Shown here piece by piece: positions 46,624 to 56,395 of a stretch of 64,000 bases of DNA. The stretch is from DYRB01 sp963709645. GTDB taxonomy: Bacteria > Pseudomonadota > Gammaproteobacteria > Chromatiales > Chromatiaceae. Below the pieces are notes generated by a model. The model was not told where the DNA came from, searched no databases, and was given only the letters and a program-made list of their open reading frames with translations. The position numbers and the translations under genes are program-made. The number at the start of each line of letters is the position of its first letter. Position 1 is the first letter of the stretch. The stretch spans positions 1-64,000 of the forward strand of contig CAVPXP010000015.1 in the NCBI GenBank assembly GCA_963709645.1, in the 5' to 3' direction.

Positions 46624-47207
46624 TTACCATGGCCACCGGTTCCCAGTAACCGTCCAAATAGCACGATCAAGAAGCGGCATGATCGCTAGTCTCGGCTTCC
46701 GCGAATCGCCGGTACATGTACCGTATATCTTCAGAGGCTCCGTCCTTGGGGGTCGGATTTCCGAAGTTGCCTGAACACGATCTGACTTCGATAAGTACAC
46801 CGTCCAGAAGGTCGCGTAAATAACGGCCACAATGAGACGGAAGATGCATTGCGGCGCTGAACCAATTTTGCCGAAGACGAGAAACGGAATGCAGGCACCC
46901 ATTACAACTGTGGCTGCTGGCGCAACGACCCATAGCAAAACCTTTGCCTTACGAACGACGGAGAGGTCACGGCCTCTTGCAAGGCCAAACCCTGCATAAA
47001 AGCTGAGACCTGCGAAGACCAGGTACGACCCCCAGGCAGCAAACTTGAACGTGCTCCATACTCCACGGCCTTGAGGTTTGGGTACTGCGATTGGGCGGAC
47101 ATGATGGCATCGTCTAGTGTGGCTGCACCCACTAGCGGCCCTAGCATAAGACCTGACACTAGGAAGAGAAGCCAGCCTTCAACGCCACCCGGGCAGCCGT
47201 CGACCAT
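46624..47207 (-). pseudogene. DUF2569 family membrane protein in an integron cassette, one frameshift
   Basis: The start MVDGCPGGVEGWLLFLVSGL matches the DUF2569 N-terminus. After KAVEYG, near base 47056, the sequence changes frame and continues STFKFAAWGSYLVFAGLSFY, then KAKVLLWVVAPAATVVMG, giving three or four membrane helices. The gene lies between two attC sites (47323-47418 and 46537-46598) with the reading direction expected for a cassette. The function is unknown. The single shift could be a sequencing error. Confidence 0.7.
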
Positions 47208-47322
47208 AGCGTGTTCGCGGGACGCCGCTTCGCGTACCAGTAAATGCCATAAATGCAAAGACAAACCGCCCAAGATCAGCCGGGGCCGAATCGAGTCGCG
47301 GTCATAAATAGCTCCGGTGGGT

Positions 47323-47418
47323 GTCTAACGCTGCGGCTAACCCGACCGCGCCACCCCCGGCGCAGTGAGCCGAAGCAAAACGTCGCGGCGCGGTTCGGGG
47401 TTGAGCCGATTGTTAGGC
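47323..47418 (-). other. Integron attC site
   Basis: The 96-base site reads on the minus strand from GCCTAACAATCGGCTCAACC to GGTTAGCCGCAGCGTTAGAC. These are the classical R''/L'' and L'/R' arrangements, with GTTAGAC as the recombination box. The arms can pair over more than 20 positions. It follows the small ORF at 47502-47714 and precedes the DUF2569 cassette. Confidence 0.9.
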
Positions 47419-47501
47419 TTTTTGGCCGTATGTATGCCCACATGACGGGCACCGGAAAATATCAATGTCAGTGTCAGATGAGCAAGTCTCGCAATGAACC
47501 G

Positions 47502-47714
47502 TTATCCCACGCTGAAAGAAGCAGAGCGGACAGCAGAGAAGAATGGCAGTGCTGCGCGCTCGCTTATTATCGCGCGTGCTTCCGCTATTTCTTCAGCGTT
47601 CTTCGCTACAATGAGTTGCGCTTCAAGCACTTCGTCAGAAGGCTCTTTGCTTATCTTATTGTGCGCCTTCTTGAGAAGCATTAACCGATATTCTTCTTCA
47701 AAGCTCATTGTCAT
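47502..47714 (-). CDS. Small acidic helical protein in an integron cassette, unknown
   Basis: The 70-residue product begins MTMSFEEEYRLMLLKKAHNK and continues EVLEAQLIVAKNAEEIAEAR, strongly helical. The start overlaps the stop of a preceding coiled-coil gene fragment in an ATGA junction. An attC site lies 84 bases downstream. It has no recognised family. The AT-rich codon use differs from the core genome. Confidence 0.5.
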   Translation of the reverse strand: MTMSFEEEYRLMLLKKAHNKISKEPSDEVLEAQLIVAKNAEEIAEARAIISERAALPFFSAVRSASFSVG

Positions 47715-47960
47715 GCTTCATCTCTCTGAGCTTTGACATATCCGAATCTTGAGGCGATGCTGTCAAAATTCTTTTTTAATTCGGCCTCAATCTCCTCATT
47801 AGACATATTCTGTGGGTTTTCAAAATGAAATTTCTTTTTTTCTTTTTCGAGTGCGGAGATCCTATTCTTCGCAGAGAGATTTGCGTCTCAAGTTTGACAA
47901 CCTTCGCATGCAGGCGCGCGATTTCTTTCTTCTACTCGATGCTGGACTTCTTGAGTAGGG
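47711..47960 (-). pseudogene. Coiled-coil gene fragment in an integron cassette
   Basis: Reading backward from the TGA at 47711-47713, the frame encodes NRISALEKEKKKFHFENPQN, then NEEIEAELKKNF and RFGYVKAQRDEA, a lysine-rich coiled coil. A TGA just upstream (near 47893) interrupts it, but another frame continues KKEIARLHAKVVKLET, consistent with a one-base indel. It shares its stop with the start of the gene at 47502-47714. The family is unknown. Confidence 0.4.
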
Positions 47961-48050
47961 GATTAGCAGACTTGAAGCGCAGATTCAAGCGTGACAGTGA
48001 ATCCCGCGCTCCGCCTTCAAAGATTGCCACCGCGCTTTGTTTCCTTTGTT

Positions 48051-48124
48051 GCCTAACAGTTTTCTTAGACCGACGTCTGCGTTGGACGTACTAGACAGAC
48101 ATCTGTGTTGGCGGTACTAGACAG
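48051..48124. repeat. Truncated attC-like end and 26-bp direct repeats
   Basis: GCCTAAC (48051-48057) and GTTGGAC (48081-48087) match attC end boxes but are only 37 bases apart, too short for a normal attC. Overlapping them are two 26-bp direct repeats, ACGTCTGCGTTGGACGTACT (48073 on) and ACATCTGTGTTGGCGGTACT (48099 on), both ending AGACAG. This may be the eroded boundary of the cassette cluster. Confidence 0.5.
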
Positions 48125-48275
48125 ATTCCGCCTAGTACCCCAGTCGGGCCAAGGGCCTCCCTGCCCAAACCCAAACCCCTACTGACAAGCACGTAGGATG
48201 CGCTGACGAAGGAAGCGCGTCGTTCGAGAGCGATGCGTCTCGAACCCAGGCGCATCGTGCAGGCACAACTGCCCA

Positions 48276-48572
48276 TCATTCTCCCGCCCGGCCCCGCCAA
48301 GCCCTGGGATCCCGCTTGAGGTGCATGATGGCCACCACCAGGATGCAGTCGGACCGAATCTGGTAAAGGATCCCGTAGGGAAAGCGGCTGACCATGCAAC
48401 GCCGTGTACGCTTGGAAAAACTCGGCCATGCCTCGGGGAAGGCGCGGATGCGTCCGAATGCACGCCGCACTTCCTCGGCGAACTCATATCCAAGGCCGGG
48501 TCGTTCCCCATTGTAGTGCTCCACAACCTCGGCGAACTCGCGTTCCGCACACGACAGGACGCGGATCTTCAC
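48276..48572 (-). CDS. RelE/ParE-family toxin
   Basis: This 98-residue protein begins MKIRVLSCAEREFAEVVEHY and has GLGYEFAEEVRRAF, IRAFPEAWPSF, CMVSRFPYGILYQIR and ILVVAIMHLKRDP, the ParE/RelE-type fold. The start overlaps the antitoxin stop in an ATGA junction. ParE-like toxins inhibit gyrase while RelE-like toxins cut mRNA; the sequence alone does not decide which. It lies at the edge of the integron cassette cluster. Confidence 0.9.
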   Translation of the reverse strand: MKIRVLSCAEREFAEVVEHYNGERPGLGYEFAEEVRRAFGRIRAFPEAWPSFSKRTRRCMVSRFPYGILYQIRSDCILVVAIMHLKRDPRAWRGRAGE

Positions 48573-48805
48573 CGTCGGTTGATCCTCTCGAACATCGCCT
48601 CGGCAGAGTCGTCGGTGAGCAGTCCGGCCTCGAAGGCCTCGATGCGGGACTCGGCCTCGGCCTTCCAGGCATCGACCTGGGCCTGGTCGGGGCTTGGGTC
48701 GAAACTGTGCAGGAGCCCATCGATCAGTTCGGCCCGCTCGATCGGGGTAAGGTTCAGGGCGTCTTGCAGGACTCTGAGTGCTGTTGCTGTCACGCTCGCC
48801 TCCAT
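48569..48805 (-). CDS. Addiction module antitoxin (CHP02574-type)
   Basis: This 78-residue protein contains LNLTPIERAELIDGLLHSFD, then AWKAEAESRIEAFEAGLL, the pattern of the addiction module component family that pairs with ParE/RelE toxins. It precedes the toxin and overlaps it by four bases, so the two are co-translated. It is likely to repress its own promoter together with the toxin, as is usual for such pairs. Confidence 0.88.
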   Translation of the reverse strand: MEASVTATALRVLQDALNLTPIERAELIDGLLHSFDPSPDQAQVDAWKAEAESRIEAFEAGLLTDDSAEAMFERINRR

Positions 48806-48894
48806 AGGGTGCTCGGCCTATAGTCGGTCGCGTTAGCGTAGCCTACCTTAACGGGCACACCGTCGGTTCAAGGGCAGCCCTGCGGTTGCCCCTT

Positions 48895-49196
48895 TTGCCG
48901 CGCCGAGCATCGCAGGGATTTCCGGGAACAGCCCGAAGGGGCGCGCGAGGGATCGCGCGCGTCGGTCGTGGGGGCAGGAGCCCCCTCGGCCGACCCCCGG
49001 AAATCCCGAGAAGCGCAGGAGTTGTCGCGGCAACGGGGCGTCCTTTCTTTTGGCTCGGTCTGCGTTACCTGTTGGTACCGATAACCCATTGATGAAAATA
49101 ACAACGGGCCGGTGGGAGCGGCGCCTCGCCGCGACCGGGTGTCTTCCAGAGACGCCTCTGGAAGACACTGCATCGGGCCGAGGGCGGCCCTCCCAC
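48895..49196. repeat. Intergenic inverted repeats
   Basis: One imperfect repeat has GGATTTCCGGG (48915 on) facing CCCGGAAATCC (49003 on). A second has GTGGGAG (49112-49118) facing CTCCCAC (49190-49196). Within it, a perfect 13-bp stem GTGTCTTCCAGAG/CTCTGGAAGACAC (49139-49151 and 49156-49168) has a 4-base loop. No gene is supported in 48806-49539. A 21-base repeat ACCCACCCTACGTCTCATAG is also duplicated at 49462-49482 and 49498-49518. Confidence 0.8.
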
Positions 49197-49539
49197 GGGC
49201 GGCGTGGCAGCCAGTGCCAACGCTTGGCGTGTGCACCAACACCTAACGCAGACATAGCCTTTCTTTTCGCCCCTTTTCTTTGGACGAGCATAGAAAAGGG
49301 GCTCGCCGCTCCACCGCGACGCTTGGGGGGGCACAGTCTTTGGCGCGTGGCGAAATCACAACCGATCTCATGTCGTCCGAATTCCATGTGGTGTCCGACG
49401 CAAGTGGCAAGGCGTTGAGTCGCTTCGCGACGCCTGGTGGGTTACGGCCATCCATGGCCTAACCCACCCTACGTCTCATAGGCCATCCCCAACCCAAACC
49501 CACCCTACGTCTCATAGGGCATCCCTGGCTCCGATGCCC

Positions 49540-52500
49540 CTATTGGCACGCCTCACACTCCGGATCCAATATCGAGCAAGCCTTCGGCGCCGCCGAGACC
49601 CCGCTGCCATTCCCCTTCCCCTTGTCCAGCGTGATGTAGCTCCCCCCCACCGCGCTCAGCCGATTGGCCTTGGTGGAATCCGCCATGGTCGACTTCTCGA
49701 CATGGGTCGCGCCCATGGACCTCAGGTAGTAGGTGGTCTTGAGCCCCCGCACCCAGGCCAGCTTGTAGAGGTTGTCGAGCTTCTTGCCGTTGGGCTCGCT
49801 CATGTAGAGGTTGAGGCTCTGGGCCTGGTCGAGCCACTTCTGGCGGCGGCTGCCGGCCTCCACCAGCCAGCGGGCGTCGACCTCGAAGGCGGTGGCGTAG
49901 AGATCCTTGAGCTCCTGCGGGATGCGGTCGATGGCCTGTACGGACCCATCGAAGTATTTCAGGTCATTCACCATGACCGCATCCCACAGGCCCTGGTCCT
50001 TCAGGTCTTGAACAAGGTAGGGGTTCACCACCGTGAACTCCCCGGAGAGGTTCGATTTGACGAACAGGTTCTGGTAGGTCGGCTCGATGGACTGGCTGAC
50101 CCCGACGATGTTGCTGATGGTGGCGGTGGGGGCGATGGCCATGCAGTTGGAGTTGCGCATGCCGAGCGTGCTGACCCGCTCGCGCAGCGCCTCCCAGTCA
50201 AGGGTCGAGCTGGTGTCCATCTGGAGGTAACCCCCCCTGCCCTCTTCCAGCAGGCGGATGGAGTCGATGGGCAGGATGCCGCGGCTCCACAGGGACCCGT
50301 CGAAGCTGTGGTAGCGCCCGCGCTCCTCGGCGAGCTCGGTGCTGGCCTGGATGGCGTAGTAGCTCACGGCCTCCATGCTGATATCGGCAAAGTCAACGGC
50401 CGCCTGGCCTGTGTAGGGGATGCGCAGCTCGTAGAGGGCGTCCTGGAAACCCATGATGCCGAGCCCCACCGGGCGGTGGCGCAGGTTGGACTTGCGCGCC
50501 TGCGGGACGTTGTAGAAGTTGTAGTCGATGACGTTGTCGAGCATGCGCATGGCGGTGCTCACCGTGCGCTGGAGCTTGGCGTGGTCGATGCCCTGGGGTC
50601 CGACGTGCACCGCCAGGTTCACGGAGCCCAGGTTGCAGACGGCGATCTCCTGGTCGTTGGTGTGCAGGGTGATCTCGGTGCAGAGGTTGGAGCTGTGCAC
50701 CGTGCCCATGTGCTGGTTGGTGTAGCGCAGGTTGCAGGGGTCCTTGAAGGCGATCCAGGGGTGGCCGGTCTCGAACAGCATGGCGAGCATCTTGCGCCAC
50801 AGGTCGACCGCCTTGATGCGCTTGCTGACCTTCATCTCGCCGCGCTCGGCGCGGGCCTCGTAGGCCGTATAGGCGGCCTCGAAGGCCTGGCCGGTGAGGT
50901 CGTGCAGGTCCGGGGTCTCGTCGGGCGAGAAGAGGGTCCAGTCGCCGTCCTCGGCGACGCGCTTCATGAACAGGTCCGGCACCCAGTTGGCGGTGTTCAT
51001 GTCGTGGGTGCGGCGGCGGTCGTCGCCGGTGTTCTTGCGCAGGTCGAGGAACTCCTCGATGTCGACGTGCCAGGTCTCCAGGTAGGCGCAGACGGCGCCC
51101 TTGCGCTTACCGCCGTTGTGGACCAGGGCGGCGGCGGTCATGTAGGTCTCGTCGCCCTCGACCTTGAGGTCGTGGACCACCGGGACTGGGGACATGGGCG
51201 TCACGGCCTTGACGCGGGTGAAGATCCAGTTGCCGAGGCGGAACCAGTTGTGCTTGGTCAGCGCAGGAACGCCGACCAGATCGGCGATGGGCTGGACCGC
51301 GGGGATACGCAGATCGAAGGCGCGGGTGACCCCGGCAAAGCAGACCACGGAGCCGTCGGAGCGCGTCCCTGTGTGGGTATTGTCGCGCTCGCGGTACTGA
51401 CCGGCGCAGGGGACGCCGAGGCGCAGCAGCTGGTAGCGCAAGCCCTCGGCGAGCGGAGCAGAACTGCTGGTGAAGTAGATCTCCTTGCCGCGAGAGACGC
51501 CGCCATCGGTCTCCAACAGCCCCTGGACCAGGGCTAGGGCCTGGTTGTGGGGCAGATGACTGAGGCGGCGGGCAATGCGCTTGTTACCCGCGGCGTCGTA
51601 GAGGTCGTCGTAGGTAAAGGGGATGTTCGCCTCGTCCAGGCCGACATACTGCCCGGTGGTAGCGCAGCGGGCTAGGCCCTTGCCGACGGCCCACTTGATC
51701 TGGAGGTAGGTCTCGCCGCGACCGTTCTCCCAGTAGTGGATGCCGCGCTCGGTAAGATAGTCGCGCACGAACTGGAGGTGCCCGCCGTCCGCGCTGGGAT
51801 TGCCGGAGACGCCAAACTCCGAGTCCCGGGTCAGGTGCCCGTCACCCAGCAGGATACCGTAGAGCCGGGCATCGGCCTCGGTCAGTCCGTCCACCGGCAC
51901 CACTTCGCCCGGGATGACCTGGGCCACATAGTCCCCGCGCGACAGCCGCCCCGCCTCGACCCATGCAGGTTTGAAGCGCCCGTGCTCGATCTGGTTCAGG
52001 GTGCGGTCGATGGACTGCTCCATGGGCACGCCTTGGATGGCCCAGAAGGGATGACCGTCGGTGACCTTGAGGTCGTTGACCGAGTGCTTGACGGCGACCT
52101 GGACCATGGGGGCGGCCTTCTGGTCGTAGACGAAGTGCTCCGTGACTTCGCGATAACGCCCGCGCTGACCCAGGACCAGATCGCCGACCTTCACCTCCGC
52201 GATGGGCTTGGGCCCATCGGCGGTGAAGACGGTGGTCTCGGGGGCGAAGCACTGGTTCACCGCCACTGCCGTGTCATTGGCCACCTTGAGGAAGGGCACC
52301 ACACCCTGGCTGCGGCCGTTGGTCCCCTTGATGTGGGCGCCCATGCCGCGCACCCGGGTCCAGTCGTTGCCGAGGCCGCCGGCAAATTTGGACAACAGGG
52401 CATTGTCCTTGATGGCCCCGTAGATGCCGTCGAGGTCGTCCGGGACCGTGGTCAGGTAACAGGAGCTGAGCTGGGGCCGCAGGGTCCCGGAGTTGAACAG

Positions 52501-53626
52501 GGTCGGCGTGGAGGACATGAAGGCGAAGCTGGAGAGCAGCTCGTAGAACTCGATGGCCCGCTCCTCGCGGTCGATCTCGTTGATGGCCAGCCCCATGGCG
52601 ACGCGCATGAAGAAGGCCTGGGGCAGCTCGAAGCGGATGCCGCCGGCGGTGTGGATGAAGTAGCGGTCGTAGAGGGTCTGGAGGCCGAGATAGGTGAACT
52701 GGAGGTCGCGCTCGGGCTTGAGGGCCGCGCCAAGACGGGCCAGGTCGTAACTGGCCAAGGCGCCGGTCCAGGTGCTCCAGGTCCCCGGCGCGGCGGACGT
52801 AGGCGCTGAAGTAGTCGCCGTAGCGGTCGGCCAGGTCGGCCTGGGTCTCGACCCCCGCCGCCATGTCGAGGAAGCCCAGGGCCTCACGCCGCAGCAGGTC
52901 GAGCAGCAGGCGGGCAGCGATCTGGCTGTAGGCCGGGTCCTTCTCGATCATGGCCCGGGCGGACATGACCAGGGCCTGGCCGACGTCGGCCTCGCGCACC
53001 CCGTCGAAGAGGTTGCGGCAGGTATCGCTGAGGATGGCCGCGGCGTCTACCCCCTCCAGGTCGCGGCAGGCCTCGTCCACCAGGCGGCGCATGCGATCCA
53101 CGTCGAGCGGCCTGGTGCTGCCGTCGGCCAGCGTGACGCGGATCTGGTGCTCGTCCTCCAAGGCGCTGTTGGCGGCCGCCTTCTGGGTGCGCTCCCGGGC
53201 CCGCTCGTCGCGGTAGATGACATAGTCGCGTGCGACCTTGTGCTCGCCGGCGCGCATCAGGGCCAGCTCGACCTGGTCCTGGATGTCCTCGATGTGGACC
53301 GTGCCGCCGCCGGGCAGGCGCCGGGTCAGGGCGGAGACCACCTGCTCGGTCAGCTCCCGCACCCGGTCGTGGACGCGGCTGGAGGCCGCAGCGCTGCCCC
53401 CCTCCACGGCCAGGAAGGCCTTGGTCATGGCGACCATGATCTTGTTGGCGTCGAAGTGGGTCACCTTGCCGTTGCGGCGGATCACCTGGACCTTGCCAGG
53501 GGCAAGGGCCTCGACATCCGACGAGCGATCGCTAGGGGCCAGGTCGGACCGCGGCGCGGGCCCCTCGGCGATGGACTGGTGCGGGGCTGTGGTGGACGGC
53601 GCTTCTTTGGACGTGGCGCTGGACAT
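49540..53626 (-). CDS. nrdA: Class I ribonucleoside-diphosphate reductase large subunit with intein, one frameshift
   Basis: The product is about 1361 residues including a 379-residue intein, so about 980 for the enzyme. The N-terminal ATP-cone begins VQVIRRNGKVTHFDANKIMV. The catalytic body has YLETWHVDIEEFLDLRKNTG, NLCTEITLHTNDQEIAVCNL and LKTTYYLRSMGATH (paired tyrosines of class I), and the redox C-terminus CSILDPECEACQ. It makes deoxynucleotides from ribonucleotides. A one-base insertion at 52757-52758 breaks DRRLASYDLARL between cone and body; an essential gene makes error likely. The start at 53626 has GGGAGGAG upstream. No nrdB is in the window. NrdR boxes lie at 53698-53745. Confidence 0.93.
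51115..52251 (-). mobile_element. Intein with LAGLIDADG homing endonuclease, inside nrdA
   Basis: The 379-residue insert starts at Cys1 (CFAPETTVFTADG), has the block B motif KVTDGHPFW (Thr64 to His67) and ends VVHDLKVEGDETYMTAAALV, then HN. The host sequence VAVNQ/GGKRKGA is interrupted exactly. LYGILLGDGHL (residues 130-140) and LVQGLLETDGGV (241-252) are the two LAGLIDADG motifs. The residue after the terminal Asn is Gly, not Cys, Ser or Thr as in canonical splicing inteins. The frame is intact. Confidence 0.93.
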
Positions 53627-53697
53627 GGCTCCTCCCGTGGCGGCTTCGTTATGGGTGTTGGCGGTTTCGCCCACAGGGGGTGCGGGCTCTGTCAGAG

Positions 53698-53745
53698 ACA
53701 CAATATATACGGCATTTGCACGCTGTCAATCACAACATATTGTGT
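53698..53745 (-). promoter_or_regulatory. Two NrdR boxes upstream of nrdA
   Basis: ACACAATATATACGGC (53698-53713) and TCACAACATATTGTGT (53730-53745) both resemble the 16-bp NrdR operator (ACACWATATATWGTGT), and the second is nearly perfect. They start 32 bases apart, about three helical turns, the usual spacing. They lie 72-119 bases upstream of the nrdA start. NrdR represses ribonucleotide reductase genes when dATP is ample. The remaining bases of the 53627-54068 intergenic stretch show no gene. Confidence 0.82.
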
Positions 53746-54068
53746 AAGGTGGGTGACAACCCGGGCGCAAGCTGTGAGCACGCTGTGGATAAGTGTCCAC
53801 TGGCGCGCCGCCGGCCCTTTCGTCCAGGCAGCACGCGCCTGGGACCTGGGGGTGCCGTGACTGTGGATGCTTGCTGACGATCCGATGGGGAGGAAAAGAT
53901 CTCGGGTCGGGATTCCGATCGATGGCGCGTCGGGGCCACGAGAGCCGCCGGAGCCTTGTCCCGGCGACCCTGGGGAGAGGAGTTGGCGCGCACAACCCGT
54001 TGTGTTTTACGGGGCCCAGGGCACAATGAGGCCTTGTCTCACCCCTGGACCCCTGACGGAAAACAACC

Positions 54069-54452
54069 ATGAACCCGGAAAAGGTCGTCTTCGGCTTTTT
54101 TATTGTCCTGGCCCTCACCCTCAACTTCGGATTCTTCGTCGGGGAGCTCGACAACCCGGACCACCACAACGTGTGGGAGCTGTTCGCGGTCGTGGTGGTG
54201 AACCTCGTCGCCACAGTGCTGAAGTTCGGCGACCGCACCCAGATCGGGGCCATCCTCCTCTCGACCAGCCTGGTGGCCATGCTCCAGCTCATCGCGGCGG
54301 TCCTGGTATGGGTCGCGGCGGTTCACGTGACCGAGGTTGGCCTGTCCTCCACGGTCACGGCCAGCATCGTCTCCCTGACCGGCGGGGCCATGATCGCCAA
54401 CGTGATCTCGGTGGTGCTGCTGGTGGCTGAGACCTTCGTCCTGCGCCGCTAG
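54069..54452 (+). CDS. DUF6394 family membrane protein
   Basis: This 127-residue protein has four hydrophobic segments: VVFGFFIVLALTLNFGFFVG, LFAVVVVNLVATVL, MLQLIAAVLVWVAAVHV and AMIANVISVVLLVAETFVL. It matches DUF6394, whose members I recall beside potassium channels. The channel gene follows 29 bases later, so a joint role is likely. The function is unknown. Confidence 0.75.
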   Translation: MNPEKVVFGFFIVLALTLNFGFFVGELDNPDHHNVWELFAVVVVNLVATVLKFGDRTQIGAILLSTSLVAMLQLIAAVLVWVAAVHVTEVGLSSTVTASIVSLTGGAMIANVISVVLLVAETFVLRR

Positions 54453-54481
54453 GCGCCGAGACCCGCAGGCGCCGAGGTCCC

Positions 54482-56206
54482 ATGGACACCATCGTCTTCA
54501 TCATCCTGCGGCGCATGCGCACGCCGCTCCTGGTGCTGATCGTCAGCTATGCCGTGACCATCGCCGGCCTGGCGCTGATCCCAGGGGTGGACGCGACGGG
54601 CGCCCCCACCGCGCCCATGAGCATCTTCCACGCCTTCTACATGGTCAGCTACACGGCCACGACCATCGGCTTCGGTGAGATCCCCAACGCCTTCTCCGAT
54701 GCCCAGCGGCTCTGGGTCAGCCTGACCATCTACACCTCCGTGGTGGCCTGGATCTACTCCATCGGCACCCTCATCGCACTGCTCCAGGACCGCACCTTTC
54801 AGCGCGCCATCATCGAGCGGCGCTTCGCACGGCTGATCAAGCGCATGGCCTACCCCTTCCATCTGGTGTGCGGCTATGGCGAGACTGGCCGCGCCCTGGT
54901 GCAGGCCCTGACGGACCGACACTACCGGGCGGTGGTCATCGACTACGACGAGACCCGCATCAACCTGCTCAAGCTCGAAGGCCACCGCGAGTACGTCCCC
55001 GCCCTGCTCGCCGATGCCCGCCGCCCCAGCAATCTGGTGGCCGCCGGGCTGCGCAACCCCTGGTGTACCGGGGTGGTGGCCCTGACCGACGTCAACAAGA
55101 CCAACCTCAAGATCGCCATCGCCGCCAAGCTCATGCGACCCGGGCTCAAGGCCATCTGCCGAGCCGACTCCCACGACGTGGAGGTCAACATGGCCTCCTT
55201 CGGCACCGACCACATCTTCGACCCCTTCGATACCTTCGCCCTCTACCTGGCCACCGCACTCCATGCCCCTTGCCTGATCTTGCTCTATGCCTGGCTCTCG
55301 GGCATCGGCGGGGAGCCGCTCAAGGACCCCGTCTATCCCCCCTCCACCGGGCTCTGGATCCTGTGCGGCTATGGGCGCTTCGGCAAAGCCGTGTATCAGC
55401 ACCTCAAGGCCGAGGGCGTGGAGGTCATGGTGATCGAGGCGGACCCTGGGCTGACGGGCCTGCCGCCGGAAGGCGGGGTGACCGGACGCGGCACCGAATC
55501 TGAGACCCTGGAGCAGGCAAACATCCAGGGTGCTGTGGGGCTCGTGGCAGGGACCGACGATGACGCCAACAACCTGTCCATCCTGATGACCGGCAAGCAG
55601 ATGAACCCCAAACTGTTCCTGGTGGCGCGGGAGAACCACATCGACAACCATGGGCTGTTCGAGGCCGTGGGGGCGCAGATCGTCATGCACCCCAGCACCA
55701 TCATCGCCGAGCGCATCCGCGTGCTCTTGGCCACCCCCTTGCTCTCGGAGTTCGAGCATTACGCGCGCTACCGCGACCACGAGTGGGCCTGCGAGCTGAT
55801 CAGCCGAATCGCCGCCCTGGTGGAGGATCGGGTCCCGGAGGTTTGGGAGGTCACCATCGACACCGACCAGGCCCAAGCCGTCTGCGCCGCCACCGGCCAA
55901 GGCTCTCCCGTCGGTCTCGGCGCGCTCCTGCGCGACCCGCGCGATCGGGAGGTGACGCTCCCGGCCATCGCCCTGATGCTGGTCCACAAGAGCGAGCGCA
56001 CCCTGCTGCCGGAGGCGCGGATTACCCTGCGCCGCGGAGACCGGCTGCTCTTCTGCGGGACCGAGCTGGCCAGGTCCCGGATGGAGTGGACGTTCCAGAA
56101 CGACCACGCCCTGGCCTATGCGCAAACCGGCCAGAGCTATCACCCCAACACCCTTTGGGCTTGGGGATCACGCATCCTTGGCGGCCGAGTTCGACGCAGG
56201 GGCTGA
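54482..56206 (+). CDS. Two-RCK (TrkA-N) potassium channel
   Basis: This 574-residue protein has a first helix (around 17-35), a pore loop with the filter TATTIGFGEIP near residue 65, and a second helix (around 78-100). Two RCK domains follow, with the Rossmann motifs VCGYGETGRALVQ (near 125) and LCGYGRFGKAVYQ (near 296). Filter TIGFGE instead of TVGYG still fits potassium. The C-terminus has a TrkA-C-like part. It is probably operonic with DUF6394. The frame is intact. Confidence 0.92.
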   Translation: MDTIVFIILRRMRTPLLVLIVSYAVTIAGLALIPGVDATGAPTAPMSIFHAFYMVSYTATTIGFGEIPNAFSDAQRLWVSLTIYTSVVAWIYSIGTLIALLQDRTFQRAIIERRFARLIKRMAYPFHLVCGYGETGRALVQALTDRHYRAVVIDYDETRINLLKLEGHREYVPALLADARRPSNLVAAGLRNPWCTGVVALTDVNKTNLKIAIAAKLMRPGLKAICRADSHDVEVNMASFGTDHIFDPFDTFALYLATALHAPCLILLYAWLSGIGGEPLKDPVYPPSTGLWILCGYGRFGKAVYQHLKAEGVEVMVIEADPGLTGLPPEGGVTGRGTESETLEQANIQGAVGLVAGTDDDANNLSILMTGKQMNPKLFLVARENHIDNHGLFEAVGAQIVMHPSTIIAERIRVLLATPLLSEFEHYARYRDHEWACELISRIAALVEDRVPEVWEVTIDTDQAQAVCAATGQGSPVGLGALLRDPRDREVTLPAIALMLVHKSERTLLPEARITLRRGDRLLFCGTELARSRMEWTFQNDHALAYAQTGQSYHPNTLWAWGSRILGGRVRRRG

Positions 56207-56395
56207 CCTGGCCCCGCGCCCGAGCAGCCGGCGCCTGCCCCACCCGGGCAGCGGATTGCCGTTTGGGAATCCGCTGGCTCGGTGCCATACTCGAAATCAT
56301 TCTCAGGCACACCGCGATCGGTGCATTTGGGCAAGGGTCGACATGATCGGCGCCGTCCAAAGGCGCCGCATCATCTTCGGATTGGAGGAAGGCCA

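Noticed and set aside
49534..51537. 667-codon plus-strand ORF opposite nrdA
   Set aside because: Its translation shows no family features, and the minus strand clearly encodes ribonucleotide reductase. It is a high-GC shadow.
54449..56143. 564-codon minus-strand ORF opposite the potassium channel
   Set aside because: It is a shadow; the plus strand has the filter and two RCK motifs.
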